Shown piece after piece: positions 14,963 to 24,300 of a stretch of 62,606 bases of DNA (within the stretch, counting starts at the first letter, position 1; each line of letters begins with the position of its first letter). This stretch comes from a virus. Location of the stretch: IMG/VR virus record IMGVR_UViG_3300035703_000095, positions 1 to 62,606 of that record, one strand, 5' to 3'. The position numbers and the translations under genes were made by a program. The notes beneath the pieces were generated by a model. It searched no databases. It was not told the origin of the DNA and worked only from the letters and a program-made list of their open reading frames with translations.

Positions 14963-17884
14963 ATGGAAAACAAAGCACTTCCTCCTGCAAAAATTGATCC
15001 AAAAAAACTTTTACCTGGGAAGGGTACGTCTGCGATTGTTAAAAAAATTAGTTCAAGATCTGTCGAAAAATCTAGTGATGGACTTTCTGTTTCTAATTTA
15101 GAACTAGGTATAATTAAGAAGCAGGTTATAAGGGTAAGAGATTTAATATCAACAAGTGCTTTACTTGAGAAAGAAGAAGAAAAGAGAAAAAGAAAAAATC
15201 AAGAACAAAAAAGATTTAAAGAAAAAGAGGAAAAGTTAGAAAAACCAAAAGAGGAAGGAAAAGAAAAAATTAAATTACCATCTGCACCAAAATTAAGTTT
15301 TCTTGATAGAATTAAAAAGTTTTTATTCAATATTTTACTTGGATTTATTGTCGTAAAATTAATCCCACAAGCTCCAAAATTAATTCAAGTTGCAAAATTA
15401 GCAGGTCAAGCATTAGATTTTATAACTGATTGGGGAGGAAAACTTTTAAATGGACTTGTAACTTTTATTGATTGGGGTTATAAGGCATATGATGGAACAA
15501 GAAAGTTTTTGAGTAATTTAGGTGGAGAAAACTTTGCTAAAGTCTTTGATACTTTTAATGGGGTAGTTGGTAAGGTTATTGAAGCAGCTATTACAACCGC
15601 AATAGTTCTTGGAAGTCAAGGAGATGATGGTGTTCTTGACATTGGTATGGACATGTTGAAGGACCGATTTCTTGGTAAAGGTGCTCAACAAGCAGCTCAG
15701 ACTGGTGCTCAGGCAGCAGGACAAGTAGGAAAAACTGCTGGAATGGGTGCTGGTGCAGTTGCAGGTATTGTTGCTGGTGCTGGACTACTTGCATCTGCTT
15801 TAGGTGAAGGTGCATTTCAAGTAAGAAAGTTTGCAATAAAACCGATACAAAATCTTGAAAAAGCATATAAAGATGATAAAAATCCATTTACAAAATTTGG
15901 TCGTGGTGTTGTTCTTAATATGGTTAGACCTCTTTATGGTCTATTTTCTGCTGTAGGATTCTTACTAGATGTAGTTGGTGCTCCTTTCAGATATGCAATT
16001 GAACTATTACGTTTTCCATTTTTAAGTGAAGAAGATAAAAAGAAACAAGCATCCAATCTATCAAAATTTGATGCAAGAATTCGTGAGGATTTGAGAAAAG
16101 CATTAAATATGCTTACTCTTGGATTAGCATTTAAAGAAAAGGGTTCCTTTGGAAACATTTATGGAAACAAAGGTACTCAAAAAGAGATGATGAGTAAGAT
16201 GGCAGGTGGTGGAATTACTAGAGCTGGTAGAAAAGTCGGCGGTCCAGCAAGAAGAAAGATTAAAAAGAGTAAAGTAAAGAGAGAAATAAGAATTGAACCA
16301 ACAGAATTAAAACCTGGTGCTAATGTTGGTGGAGACAAAAAAATACAAAAAATATTTCCAAAGTCTGAATCGACTGATACAGTAAATCCATTGGGATATA
16401 CTGAAACTTTTTATGATAAGACTAGTGAAATACCTTTTTTTGGTCCTATTTTTGGATTAGCAACAAAATCTTTGGTTGGACAAAAACCTTCTCGTGTTGA
16501 TTATGAAAATGTTGGAAAGGGATTGAATTCTTGGATGGATAATACTTTTAGTAGAGATATATTACGAACTGGAGGAGCATTTGCTGGTGGAGGAGAAGTT
16601 AACTCTGAAATGTTTATGAAAGGAGAAGATCTATCAAGAATTATTGCAAAATCTGTTGAGGACAATATTTCTTCAAGATTAGATAATACAATGAATGAAT
16701 TAATGAAGCAGTTGATGTTGAAAGATATTGATAGAGGAAAAGAACCAGGACAAACAACTCCAGGTGCTGAGGAAGAACCATCAGGATCTCCAACTCTCAC
16801 GGGTAATAGCAACGCAGAAAAAGTTTTTCGTTATTTGACAGATAAAGAAGGATTTACTCCAGAAGCTGCTGCAGGTATTATTGGAAATCTTATGCAGGAA
16901 TCTGGGGTTAATCCTAAATCCAGGCAACTTGGTGGCGGTCCTGGTAGAGGTATTATGCAATGGACAGAAAGTGAGAGATGGGCATCATTAAGCGCATGGG
17001 CAAACAACTCAGGAAAAGATCCTTGGGCACTTGAAACTCAGGTTGAATGGATGGTTAAGGAAATGAAGTCTTATGGAACATATAATCGTATTAAAAGTGT
17101 AACTTCATATAAAAAAGCAGTTGAAATATTCGAGCGTGAAATGGAAAGAGCGGGTACTCCAAACTATCCTAGAAGATATAAGTATGCTGCAGATGCTCTT
17201 GCAAGTTTTGGTGGTAAAGCAGGAGGTCCGGGAATTCAATTGGGTAAAGGATATGGTAGTGAGGGTAGTAAAATTGCTGGAGAACTTGGTAAATTTATTA
17301 AATCTCAATTAAGAAGTCCGGCACAATTCCAGGCCGTCACAGAACACCCAGAACATGGTGGAGTTAGAGGAAGACATGCAAGTGGATCCTATCATTACTC
17401 TAACCGCGCTATCGATATTGGTGCATATACTCATGAGCAAGGTCCAATTTTAAATGTAATTGCTCAATTTAACAAAATGAAAGGTGTCAAACCAGTTGAA
17501 TTGCTTCATGGAGGAAATGATTCTGGACACAGAGATCATGTTCACGTTGCGTATGGAAAAGGTGGTTTAGTTAGAGGATTTACGAAGGCAATACTTGGTG
17601 AGCGCGGTATTGAGTTTGTTCTTGACACGGATACTACCTCAGCATTAGAACAAAATTTCCCTGGATTCTTGAGTGAATTGAACAAAGCAAATTATGATGG
17701 TGCTATTCAGGTTTTAAGAAATTATGCATCATACGAATCTGGAGCTTCTATGGAAGTTGTTGTCGATCAACCAGAACCAGAAGTTGTCTATGTTCCAATG
17801 CCTATCTCCAGACAGTCTATGATTTCTCCCACATCAAATTCTGGGTTTGATTCTTCATATGATTATTCTTATAAGAATGGTTAA
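14963..17884 (+). CDS. Tape-measure/hub protein with lysozyme and M15-like peptidase domains
   Basis: The 973-residue protein has a Lys/Glu coiled coil (about 70-105), a hydrophobic helix (about 120-135), an Ala/Gly-rich part and then enzyme domains. At about 616-760 it matches phage tail lysozyme: EAAAGIIGNLMQESG, then GRGIMQWTESERW. At about 788-870 it resembles M15 peptidases: HYSNRAIDIG followed by GHRDHVHVAY (metal-binding His/Asp and H-x-H). The GERGIEFVLD motif near the end is also tape-measure-like. It probably digests peptidoglycan during DNA entry. Three bases separate it from the previous gene. Confidence 0.75.
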   Translation: MENKALPPAKIDPKKLLPGKGTSAIVKKISSRSVEKSSDGLSVSNLELGIIKKQVIRVRDLISTSALLEKEEEKRKRKNQEQKRFKEKEEKLEKPKEEGKEKIKLPSAPKLSFLDRIKKFLFNILLGFIVVKLIPQAPKLIQVAKLAGQALDFITDWGGKLLNGLVTFIDWGYKAYDGTRKFLSNLGGENFAKVFDTFNGVVGKVIEAAITTAIVLGSQGDDGVLDIGMDMLKDRFLGKGAQQAAQTGAQAAGQVGKTAGMGAGAVAGIVAGAGLLASALGEGAFQVRKFAIKPIQNLEKAYKDDKNPFTKFGRGVVLNMVRPLYGLFSAVGFLLDVVGAPFRYAIELLRFPFLSEEDKKKQASNLSKFDARIREDLRKALNMLTLGLAFKEKGSFGNIYGNKGTQKEMMSKMAGGGITRAGRKVGGPARRKIKKSKVKREIRIEPTELKPGANVGGDKKIQKIFPKSESTDTVNPLGYTETFYDKTSEIPFFGPIFGLATKSLVGQKPSRVDYENVGKGLNSWMDNTFSRDILRTGGAFAGGGEVNSEMFMKGEDLSRIIAKSVEDNISSRLDNTMNELMKQLMLKDIDRGKEPGQTTPGAEEEPSGSPTLTGNSNAEKVFRYLTDKEGFTPEAAAGIIGNLMQESGVNPKSRQLGGGPGRGIMQWTESERWASLSAWANNSGKDPWALETQVEWMVKEMKSYGTYNRIKSVTSYKKAVEIFEREMERAGTPNYPRRYKYAADALASFGGKAGGPGIQLGKGYGSEGSKIAGELGKFIKSQLRSPAQFQAVTEHPEHGGVRGRHASGSYHYSNRAIDIGAYTHEQGPILNVIAQFNKMKGVKPVELLHGGNDSGHRDHVHVAYGKGGLVRGFTKAILGERGIEFVLDTDTTSALEQNFPGFLSELNKANYDGAIQVLRNYASYESGASMEVVVDQPEPEVVYVPMPISRQSMISPTSNSGFDSSYDYSYKNG

Positions 17885-17909
17885 ATAATAAGATAGAGGT
17901 AGTTTATAA

Positions 17910-19286
17910 ATGTCACAAAAATCTACAGATAAAAGGCTTACATCTATAGAAGAGTGCTTAATTGTATCCAATGACTTAAGCACGAAAAAAGACATTCCGG
18001 ATATAATCACTGACTTATATTATTATGAAAGCATATTGAATGAGACAGTAAGAGTTCAGTTAATGTATACTGACACTGGAAATACTGTGAAAAAGGGAGA
18101 TTCTTACAAGACTCTTCTGGAAGGTATGCCTCTAGAAAGAGAAGAGCAAACAACTCTTAGAATCAAAGATTCTTTGGGGACAGAACTGAAATTAGACCTA
18201 TACATTAATAAGATTACCCCAATGTCAAAAGACACAACAAAATCTTTAGTTGGTCTTGAACTTGTTTCTGAAGAGGGTATTACTAATTTTAAATCTGTGC
18301 TGACCAAAAGATATGATGGAAAAATATCTGAGAATGTAAGAAAAATATTAACCGATTCTGGACTTCTTAACACAAAAAAGAAGTTAGACATTGAAGAAAC
18401 TACAAATAATCATAACTTCATTGGTAATCAATATAGACCATTCTATGCATTAACTTGGTTAGCAAAAAAATCTATTCCAAAAACTCCAAGTGCAGAAGGA
18501 AACACTGCAGGATTCTTTTTCTTTGAAACATCAGATGGATTTAAATTCAAGTCCATTGATGGACTATTATCAACAACTGAGCCAAGTGGAGGTAAAAAAG
18601 TAATTAAAAGTTATGCATATAATCAAACATATGATCTTCCAAAGGGATATTCTGGAAAAATTCTAGATTTAGTTCCACCAACTCCAAGCGGAGATATTCA
18701 AACAAAGCTAGAGGCAGGAACCTATTCAACAAGAACTATTCTTTTTAATCCATTTAATTGTTATTATGAAGTAATTAATCCAAATTCTCAAGGAAGTGGT
18801 AAAGGATCTGAGAGTAAGTTACAAAAGGCTGGAAAGAATTTACCAAAAGGAAATCCAAAGTTTACTAAAACAGGAAACAATAAAGATTTTTCAAGAACAC
18901 AATATATTCTTCTTGATACAGGAACTCTTCCAACTGGAAAAGGAATTGGTAAAGGGCAAGAACAAGTTCAAAAATCTAAAGATCAAAACTTTGACCCAAG
19001 AAACATTTTAAATCAGTCTTCGATGAGATACAATCAGTTATTCTCATCACAAACAACAATAACAATAGATGCTGATTTTAGTCTTCATGCTGGAGATTTA
19101 ATTTTTATTGATACTCCAGAATTATCAAATAAAGAATCGAAGCAAATGGATGATCAACTTGGTGGTTATTATTTAATAGCGGATCTGTGTCATTATATTA
19201 ATATTGCTGAAGGTGGATACACAAAAATTATTGCAGTTAGAGATTCTACGGGAAGAAAGGGTAATCCAACTTATAATGCAATATAA
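17910..19286 (+). CDS. Baseplate hub protein (gp27-type)
   Basis: The 458-residue protein has an N-terminal beta-rich half (SIEECLIVSNDL, TLRIKDSLGTELKLDLYINKI) and a later tube-like region ending with LHAGDLIFIDTPEL and GGYYLIADLCHYI. This layout matches the gp27/gpD-type hub that joins tube and spike. It lies between the tape-measure genes and the gp5-type OB protein, the correct place for a hub. Exact T4 equivalence is inferred. Confidence 0.6.
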   Translation: MSQKSTDKRLTSIEECLIVSNDLSTKKDIPDIITDLYYYESILNETVRVQLMYTDTGNTVKKGDSYKTLLEGMPLEREEQTTLRIKDSLGTELKLDLYINKITPMSKDTTKSLVGLELVSEEGITNFKSVLTKRYDGKISENVRKILTDSGLLNTKKKLDIEETTNNHNFIGNQYRPFYALTWLAKKSIPKTPSAEGNTAGFFFFETSDGFKFKSIDGLLSTTEPSGGKKVIKSYAYNQTYDLPKGYSGKILDLVPPTPSGDIQTKLEAGTYSTRTILFNPFNCYYEVINPNSQGSGKGSESKLQKAGKNLPKGNPKFTKTGNNKDFSRTQYILLDTGTLPTGKGIGKGQEQVQKSKDQNFDPRNILNQSSMRYNQLFSSQTTITIDADFSLHAGDLIFIDTPELSNKESKQMDDQLGGYYLIADLCHYINIAEGGYTKIIAVRDSTGRKGNPTYNAI

Positions 19287-19289
19287 ATG
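19282..19289 (+). promoter_or_regulatory. Late-type promoter before cp12
   Basis: TATAAATG, one base from the T4 late consensus, overlaps the hub gene stop and lies 33 bases before the preferred cp12 start at 19322. Confidence 0.45.
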
Positions 19290-19321
19290 TGTTAAATAGT
19301 AATACCATTGTAATCACTATT

Positions 19322-19534
19322 ATGGATAGTGTAGAACAGCATATTGAGCATGATAAAAAGATTTTGGATGATCCTTTAGTTTCTTCTCAGGCAAGAAGAC
19401 ATACTGAAGAAGAACTTGAAGCACTTGAAAAATGGGTACAAAATCATCCCAATGATCATCATGATCCATCTCCTCTTGAGTTGTATTGTGATGAAAATCC
19501 AGATGCTTTAGAGTGTAGAATTTATGATGACTGA
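19322..19534 (+). CDS. cp12: CP12-like Calvin cycle inhibitor
   Basis: The C-terminus, LELYCDENPDALECRIYDD, is the CP12 signature, with Cys56 and Cys65 forming the redox loop. The upstream helix (EEELEALEKWVQ) also fits. CP12 ties GAPDH and phosphoribulokinase into an inactive complex, and cyanophages carry it to divert carbon to the pentose phosphate pathway. The N-terminal cysteine pair of long CP12 forms is missing. The ATG at 19322 is preferred; starting at 19289 adds 11 hydrophobic residues. Its place inside the baseplate cluster suggests late expression. Confidence 0.88.
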   Translation: MDSVEQHIEHDKKILDDPLVSSQARRHTEEELEALEKWVQNHPNDHHDPSPLELYCDENPDALECRIYDD

Positions 19535-19540
19535 TAACTA

Positions 19541-21289
19541 ATGGAAGGCGGATCATTATTCAACCCTGGATTTTTGGGTGCTAATTTTCTCTGGTGGGTA
19601 GGTCAGATAGCTGATGACTCTACCTGGCGAGATAACATGCTGCCAGGAAAATTTGAAAGCAAAGATAGTATTCCAGGATGGGGGCGTAGGTATAAAGTTA
19701 GAATTATAGGTCTTCATGATCAAGAAGAAGCAGTTCTAACATCTGAAGAACTTCCTTGGGCTCAGGTAATGTATCCCGTCACAGGTGGCGGCGGACAAAC
19801 AAACGCTGGTCAGACAGCAAACCTTCGTCAAGGAATGTTTGTATTTGGATTTTTCCTTGACGGGCAAGATCAGCAAGTACCTGTCATTATGGGAGTTTTG
19901 GGTAATAATGCCCAAACACAACTTGCAACTAGTACATCCCTTACTGGTGGAAAAAACTATACAGCACAAAGTGGATATGCCACTAATAAAGATCCGAAAG
20001 AAGGATCTTCTCAAGAGAAAGTTCCAGATGAAGGCCTTGTAACTGTAAAACCAAAAGATCAGCAACAGTCTCAAGAATGTTCTTCTCCTCCTCCAGGTGT
20101 AAATTTAAATCAATTTGGACTTAGACCAGATTTACCACTTTCAAAAGAACAATTTGCAGATCAGCAAAGTGCGATTGCTGAGGCTGAACAAAAAGGATTA
20201 ACAGGTGTAGAAAGAACAAATTTCATACAAAGAAAAGTCTCTGAAGGTATTAGAAATAGATGCAATAGAGCAAACTCTCCAAACTCACCTTCAAAACCTG
20301 GAGCAACAAAAGAGAACGTTGATGCTGTTCATGAATTAAGCGCAGCAGATGTAAAGAGAGAAGATAAGTACCAAGAATGCATTGTATTATTAAAACCCGA
20401 TAATTTTGTCGAATCTGCAATCAAAGCAATTCAAACAGTTTTAGATGATCTGATTCAAAAAATTAACAAATATTTAAATGCTATTCAAAGTTATATTGAT
20501 GCGGTATCAAATACAATCAGAGATATACAGCGAATCATAGCAAATGCTGCTTGTGAAATTGCAAAATATATGAAGATTTTATTTGATAAAATCATGGAGT
20601 ATGTTTTAAAGTTACTCAATAAAGCATTGACTAAAGTTGTTGCTGCAATACCTTCAAGCATGAGACACATGTTTGGGGACATTAAAGAGATTATAACGGA
20701 ACTAATATTATGTTTATATAATAAAATTACAAACAATCTTTGTGGAATAATCCAAGGAATTCTTGATAAAGTTCTTGATGTTGATGGGGCTGAGAGGAGA
20801 ATAAGAGACAATTTAAATGATCCATCAAGAGGATCAAGAAAAATAACACCTGATGTTCCCACATGTTATGCTGAAGATATTATAGGTCAGGCAATTTCAA
20901 TAAACAAGACAGAAATTGATGAGGCAAATAATACAATCTTGACAAATATTAATGCATTTTTAGATGATATTCAAAACCAACTTGCTGGAGTAAGTGGAGC
21001 AATTGCAAATATAAATGCTACGATTAATTCTATTAGTGGTAGTTTATCTGCTGCCCTTTCGTTTGAGAATATCAAACTCAACATCTTTGGATGCGAACTA
21101 AAACCAAATGTTGCAGTTTCCGATTGTTATACATTTGCAAGAGGAGGAACTGCTAAACCAGACTCACAATTACCAAGTACTAAGTCTATTAGTGATTTTG
21201 CTGCAAAACCATCTTCATCAACACCACCTCAAGAGATACCTTTTGCAGAACCACGTAAGGGACAACCATCTGTAAATTTAAAGAAGTAG
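19541..21289 (+). CDS. 5: gp5-type baseplate spike protein (OB-fold)
   Basis: The N-terminal 120 residues match the gp5 OB domain: FLWWVGQIADDST, then RYKVRIIGLHDQEEA, ELPWAQVMYPVTGGGG and GMFVFGFFLDGQDQQVPVIMG split by short loops. The middle (about 280-420) is a long amphipathic helical region and the end is Pro/Ser-rich. There is no lysozyme domain and no beta-helix in this chain, unlike T4 gp5. It probably forms the hub collar of the tail spike. It lies seven bases after cp12. Confidence 0.82.
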   Translation: MEGGSLFNPGFLGANFLWWVGQIADDSTWRDNMLPGKFESKDSIPGWGRRYKVRIIGLHDQEEAVLTSEELPWAQVMYPVTGGGGQTNAGQTANLRQGMFVFGFFLDGQDQQVPVIMGVLGNNAQTQLATSTSLTGGKNYTAQSGYATNKDPKEGSSQEKVPDEGLVTVKPKDQQQSQECSSPPPGVNLNQFGLRPDLPLSKEQFADQQSAIAEAEQKGLTGVERTNFIQRKVSEGIRNRCNRANSPNSPSKPGATKENVDAVHELSAADVKREDKYQECIVLLKPDNFVESAIKAIQTVLDDLIQKINKYLNAIQSYIDAVSNTIRDIQRIIANAACEIAKYMKILFDKIMEYVLKLLNKALTKVVAAIPSSMRHMFGDIKEIITELILCLYNKITNNLCGIIQGILDKVLDVDGAERRIRDNLNDPSRGSRKITPDVPTCYAEDIIGQAISINKTEIDEANNTILTNINAFLDDIQNQLAGVSGAIANINATINSISGSLSAALSFENIKLNIFGCELKPNVAVSDCYTFARGGTAKPDSQLPSTKSISDFAAKPSSSTPPQEIPFAEPRKGQPSVNLKK

Positions 21290-21301
21290 TCAATACTGCT
21301 A

Positions 21302-21308
21302 ATAAATA
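21302..21308 (+). promoter_or_regulatory. Late promoter before the large virion gene
   Basis: CTAATAAATATTAG contains ATAAATA, 40 bases before the ATG at 21348, in the 58-base gap after the gp5-type gene. Confidence 0.55.
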
Positions 21309-21347
21309 TTAGTATTAATTGCCAGAATTGTTAATATATCGGGAAGT

Positions 21348-24300
21348 ATGTCATTCAACCTTTTTGGACCAACAACTAAAAATGATATTAGGGTTGGATA
21401 CATTTCAACTGAAAGAGGTTATGTTGATAGTGTTTCCATATGTGAGGCTAATGATTATGCCAAAAAGAACCCAGGAACGGTCTTTATTCTAAGAAATAGA
21501 AATATTATTAGATATTTAAATATCAATGAGGTTAATGACTTAACAGAAGAAGATCTATTATCCGATGCAGATAGTTGCACCGGTATACAATTTGAATCTG
21601 AATGTGGCCCACCAAAAGTATTTTTTTATGGTGGGGGTGGTGTAGGAGTACAGGCAAATCCAATCATAGGTTTAGATGGTGCTGTTCTTGCAATAGATCT
21701 AGTTCATGGTGGTCATGGTTATCAATATGCTCCGATTGTAGATGTAAAAGATAAATGTGGTATTGGTGCTGGAGCAGTTACCAGAGCTATTTTGGGCGAA
21801 ATTGTAGAGACATATGAAGTTTATGATCAAGAAGGTGATTTTGAAGATTATGAACTGTGCTTGCCTGAAGATGTTGGATTTGGTAGGAGATATGATCCTG
21901 ATGGTAAGGACATTGGATCTTGGGATCCAACTTTATATGCGAATTTGAATAAAGATCCCATCAACAGAGAAATACAAAAGTATCAAGACTTCTTACAGAA
22001 ACTATCAAAACCTTGGTGGACTACTAGAAAGAAAACTCCACTTTCTGTAACATCAGGTTCTAAAGTAACAAGAACAAAATTTAATGTTACCGATAAAACC
22101 TATCGTGAAACTCAAGATGCTAAGGGAAATACTGGATATGTAGGTCTTGGGCAAATTTGGAATGACTTTATGAATAGTCATGCAATATCTCCAGTACCAC
22201 CGTCAAATGTACCTGGAAGTGATTTCGCTGCAGACTTATTTACTTTTGAATGGGAGGAAGATTTCCCTTATGATGGGGAGTATATCTTTAGAGGATGTGG
22301 CGATGGTGCTATTCGAGATCTTTACATAGATAATGATAAAGTTACAACTCTTACATCATACAATGAGGCTCCAGCAGTTGCTAAAAAGGAAATTTCTGCG
22401 GGTGTTCATAGAATCAGATTAGATTTAAAAAATGGTGGCATAACGGATAAGGTATCAGCAGAACCAGCATCTCCCCAGATTACTGTTAAGGAAAAAACAC
22501 CACAACGAATTGATGTAGACTTTAATGTTTATGGTCAGGGTAAGGCTACAGAACAAATGTCATTTTCTTTTGTGTCAGAAGATGGATCTCATTCTTTTGT
22601 AATTAAAGGTGTTAATAAAAACAAACAAAATAGAAAAGATACTATTAGAGTAAAACCAAATGTAAAGTATAAAGTCACAGCAAGTTCAAGTAAAGGAAAA
22701 GTTGAGCAAGGTATAATTAAAAATGGAAAGAAAGATAAGGAAGGTGGAATAGGCGAGTCAAATAAAATTTTTGCAGATCATATTGCATCAGCAAATGATA
22801 ATGATGATATTCAAATTACAACTTCTTCTGGAATCTTTAAGAGTTCAAATAAAAGAAAAGTAGGTGGTAGAAGCACGTTTGACTTGTCTTTTAAAGTTGA
22901 TTACCAACCAAAAACAATAACATACACACCAAGTTTTGGAAAAAGTATTTTCAACACCTCCGATTATATCAATAAAGCAGATAGGAAACTGTGGAAGACA
23001 GATCCAATCCCTTCGGGTGCAAAGGATAATGATTTTGCTACGACCTATGGAGTTATTCCATTTGATAGAAATACTCAGAAAGCAAAGAAAGAAAGTTTCG
23101 CAGGTACTCACGTCATTCGTTGGGCTTTCGTTGAGTTTCCTGTAGATGGAAATTATGTTATTGAAACATGGGTTGATGATAATTTAACTCTTTATATTGG
23201 CAACAGAAATGCAGGAGGTCGCACAGGTGCTGGTAATGGTTTAATCGATGTAGAAAAGGGTGGAGATGAAGTCATTATTACAAAAAGAGGATTTACTGCA
23301 AACGGAGTCAGTACAGGAAAATCTTCTGATACTCGTTATTTTAAAGCAGGAAAATACAGAATTAGAGCAGAATTAGAACAAGGCGATTTTGGTCCACTAT
23401 CGCCATCAAATCCAATGACTCTTGCGATAAACATTACACTTGCAGGAAGTTCTACACCATTAGCATCTGCAAAATCTTGGAATGATAATCCAATGGGAGT
23501 TGCATTAACTATCGATGCTCCTTTACCACCCATTCCCCAAGAACCTATTCCTCAGCAAGAAGGAAGATGTCCGAATAATCCAATTTGGTCAACAAGATTT
23601 CCGGGTTCAGCACAAAAATGGTGGCCAGTTCAATATTCTGAAGTTCTTAGAGCAAATGGTATAATTCCTTGGTCCAATTTCTTAAACAGGTATGCAGTTT
23701 CTCCTATTCCTCCATTAAGTATTGCAGGTAGTGATGGTGGTGGAATTGTATATAAAAATTCTTGGCAGGTAGACATTCCATATGATGGATTTTATCAATT
23801 CGCAGTTCAAAGAGATGAAACTGCCAGAATATATTTGGATGGAACTTTAGCATTTGATATTAAGACTGCGGGTGATATGATCTGGAAAGATTTTAGAAAT
23901 AAACCAAAATTCCAGAAACTATTCATTACTAAAGGAAGACATACTATATCTGTAGAACTTGAAAATAGTACGACAGAAGTATTTGAAAATATTGATAAAA
24001 AAATATTCAGCACACTAGATTGGGCAGTTTCTCCAACCCCTCCACCTCAACCACAACAGTCTTCGACAACAGAAGAGCAGAAGGCAGGAAGTTTATTTGT
24101 AAAAGAGGGAAGTTCATATTATTTGCTTGCAGGTGGTAATGATTTAGTTGAGATTGATTTTGTTTTTGATTGGGATGATAACCCATATATCGCAGGAACT
24201 GCGGTAACGAAGATTACGATACCATCTGAAAAAGGAGGACCAGTAGTTTTTTCTAGACCACAATTTGGTGCATCTGGATCTATTCGTAAAACAGGAACAT

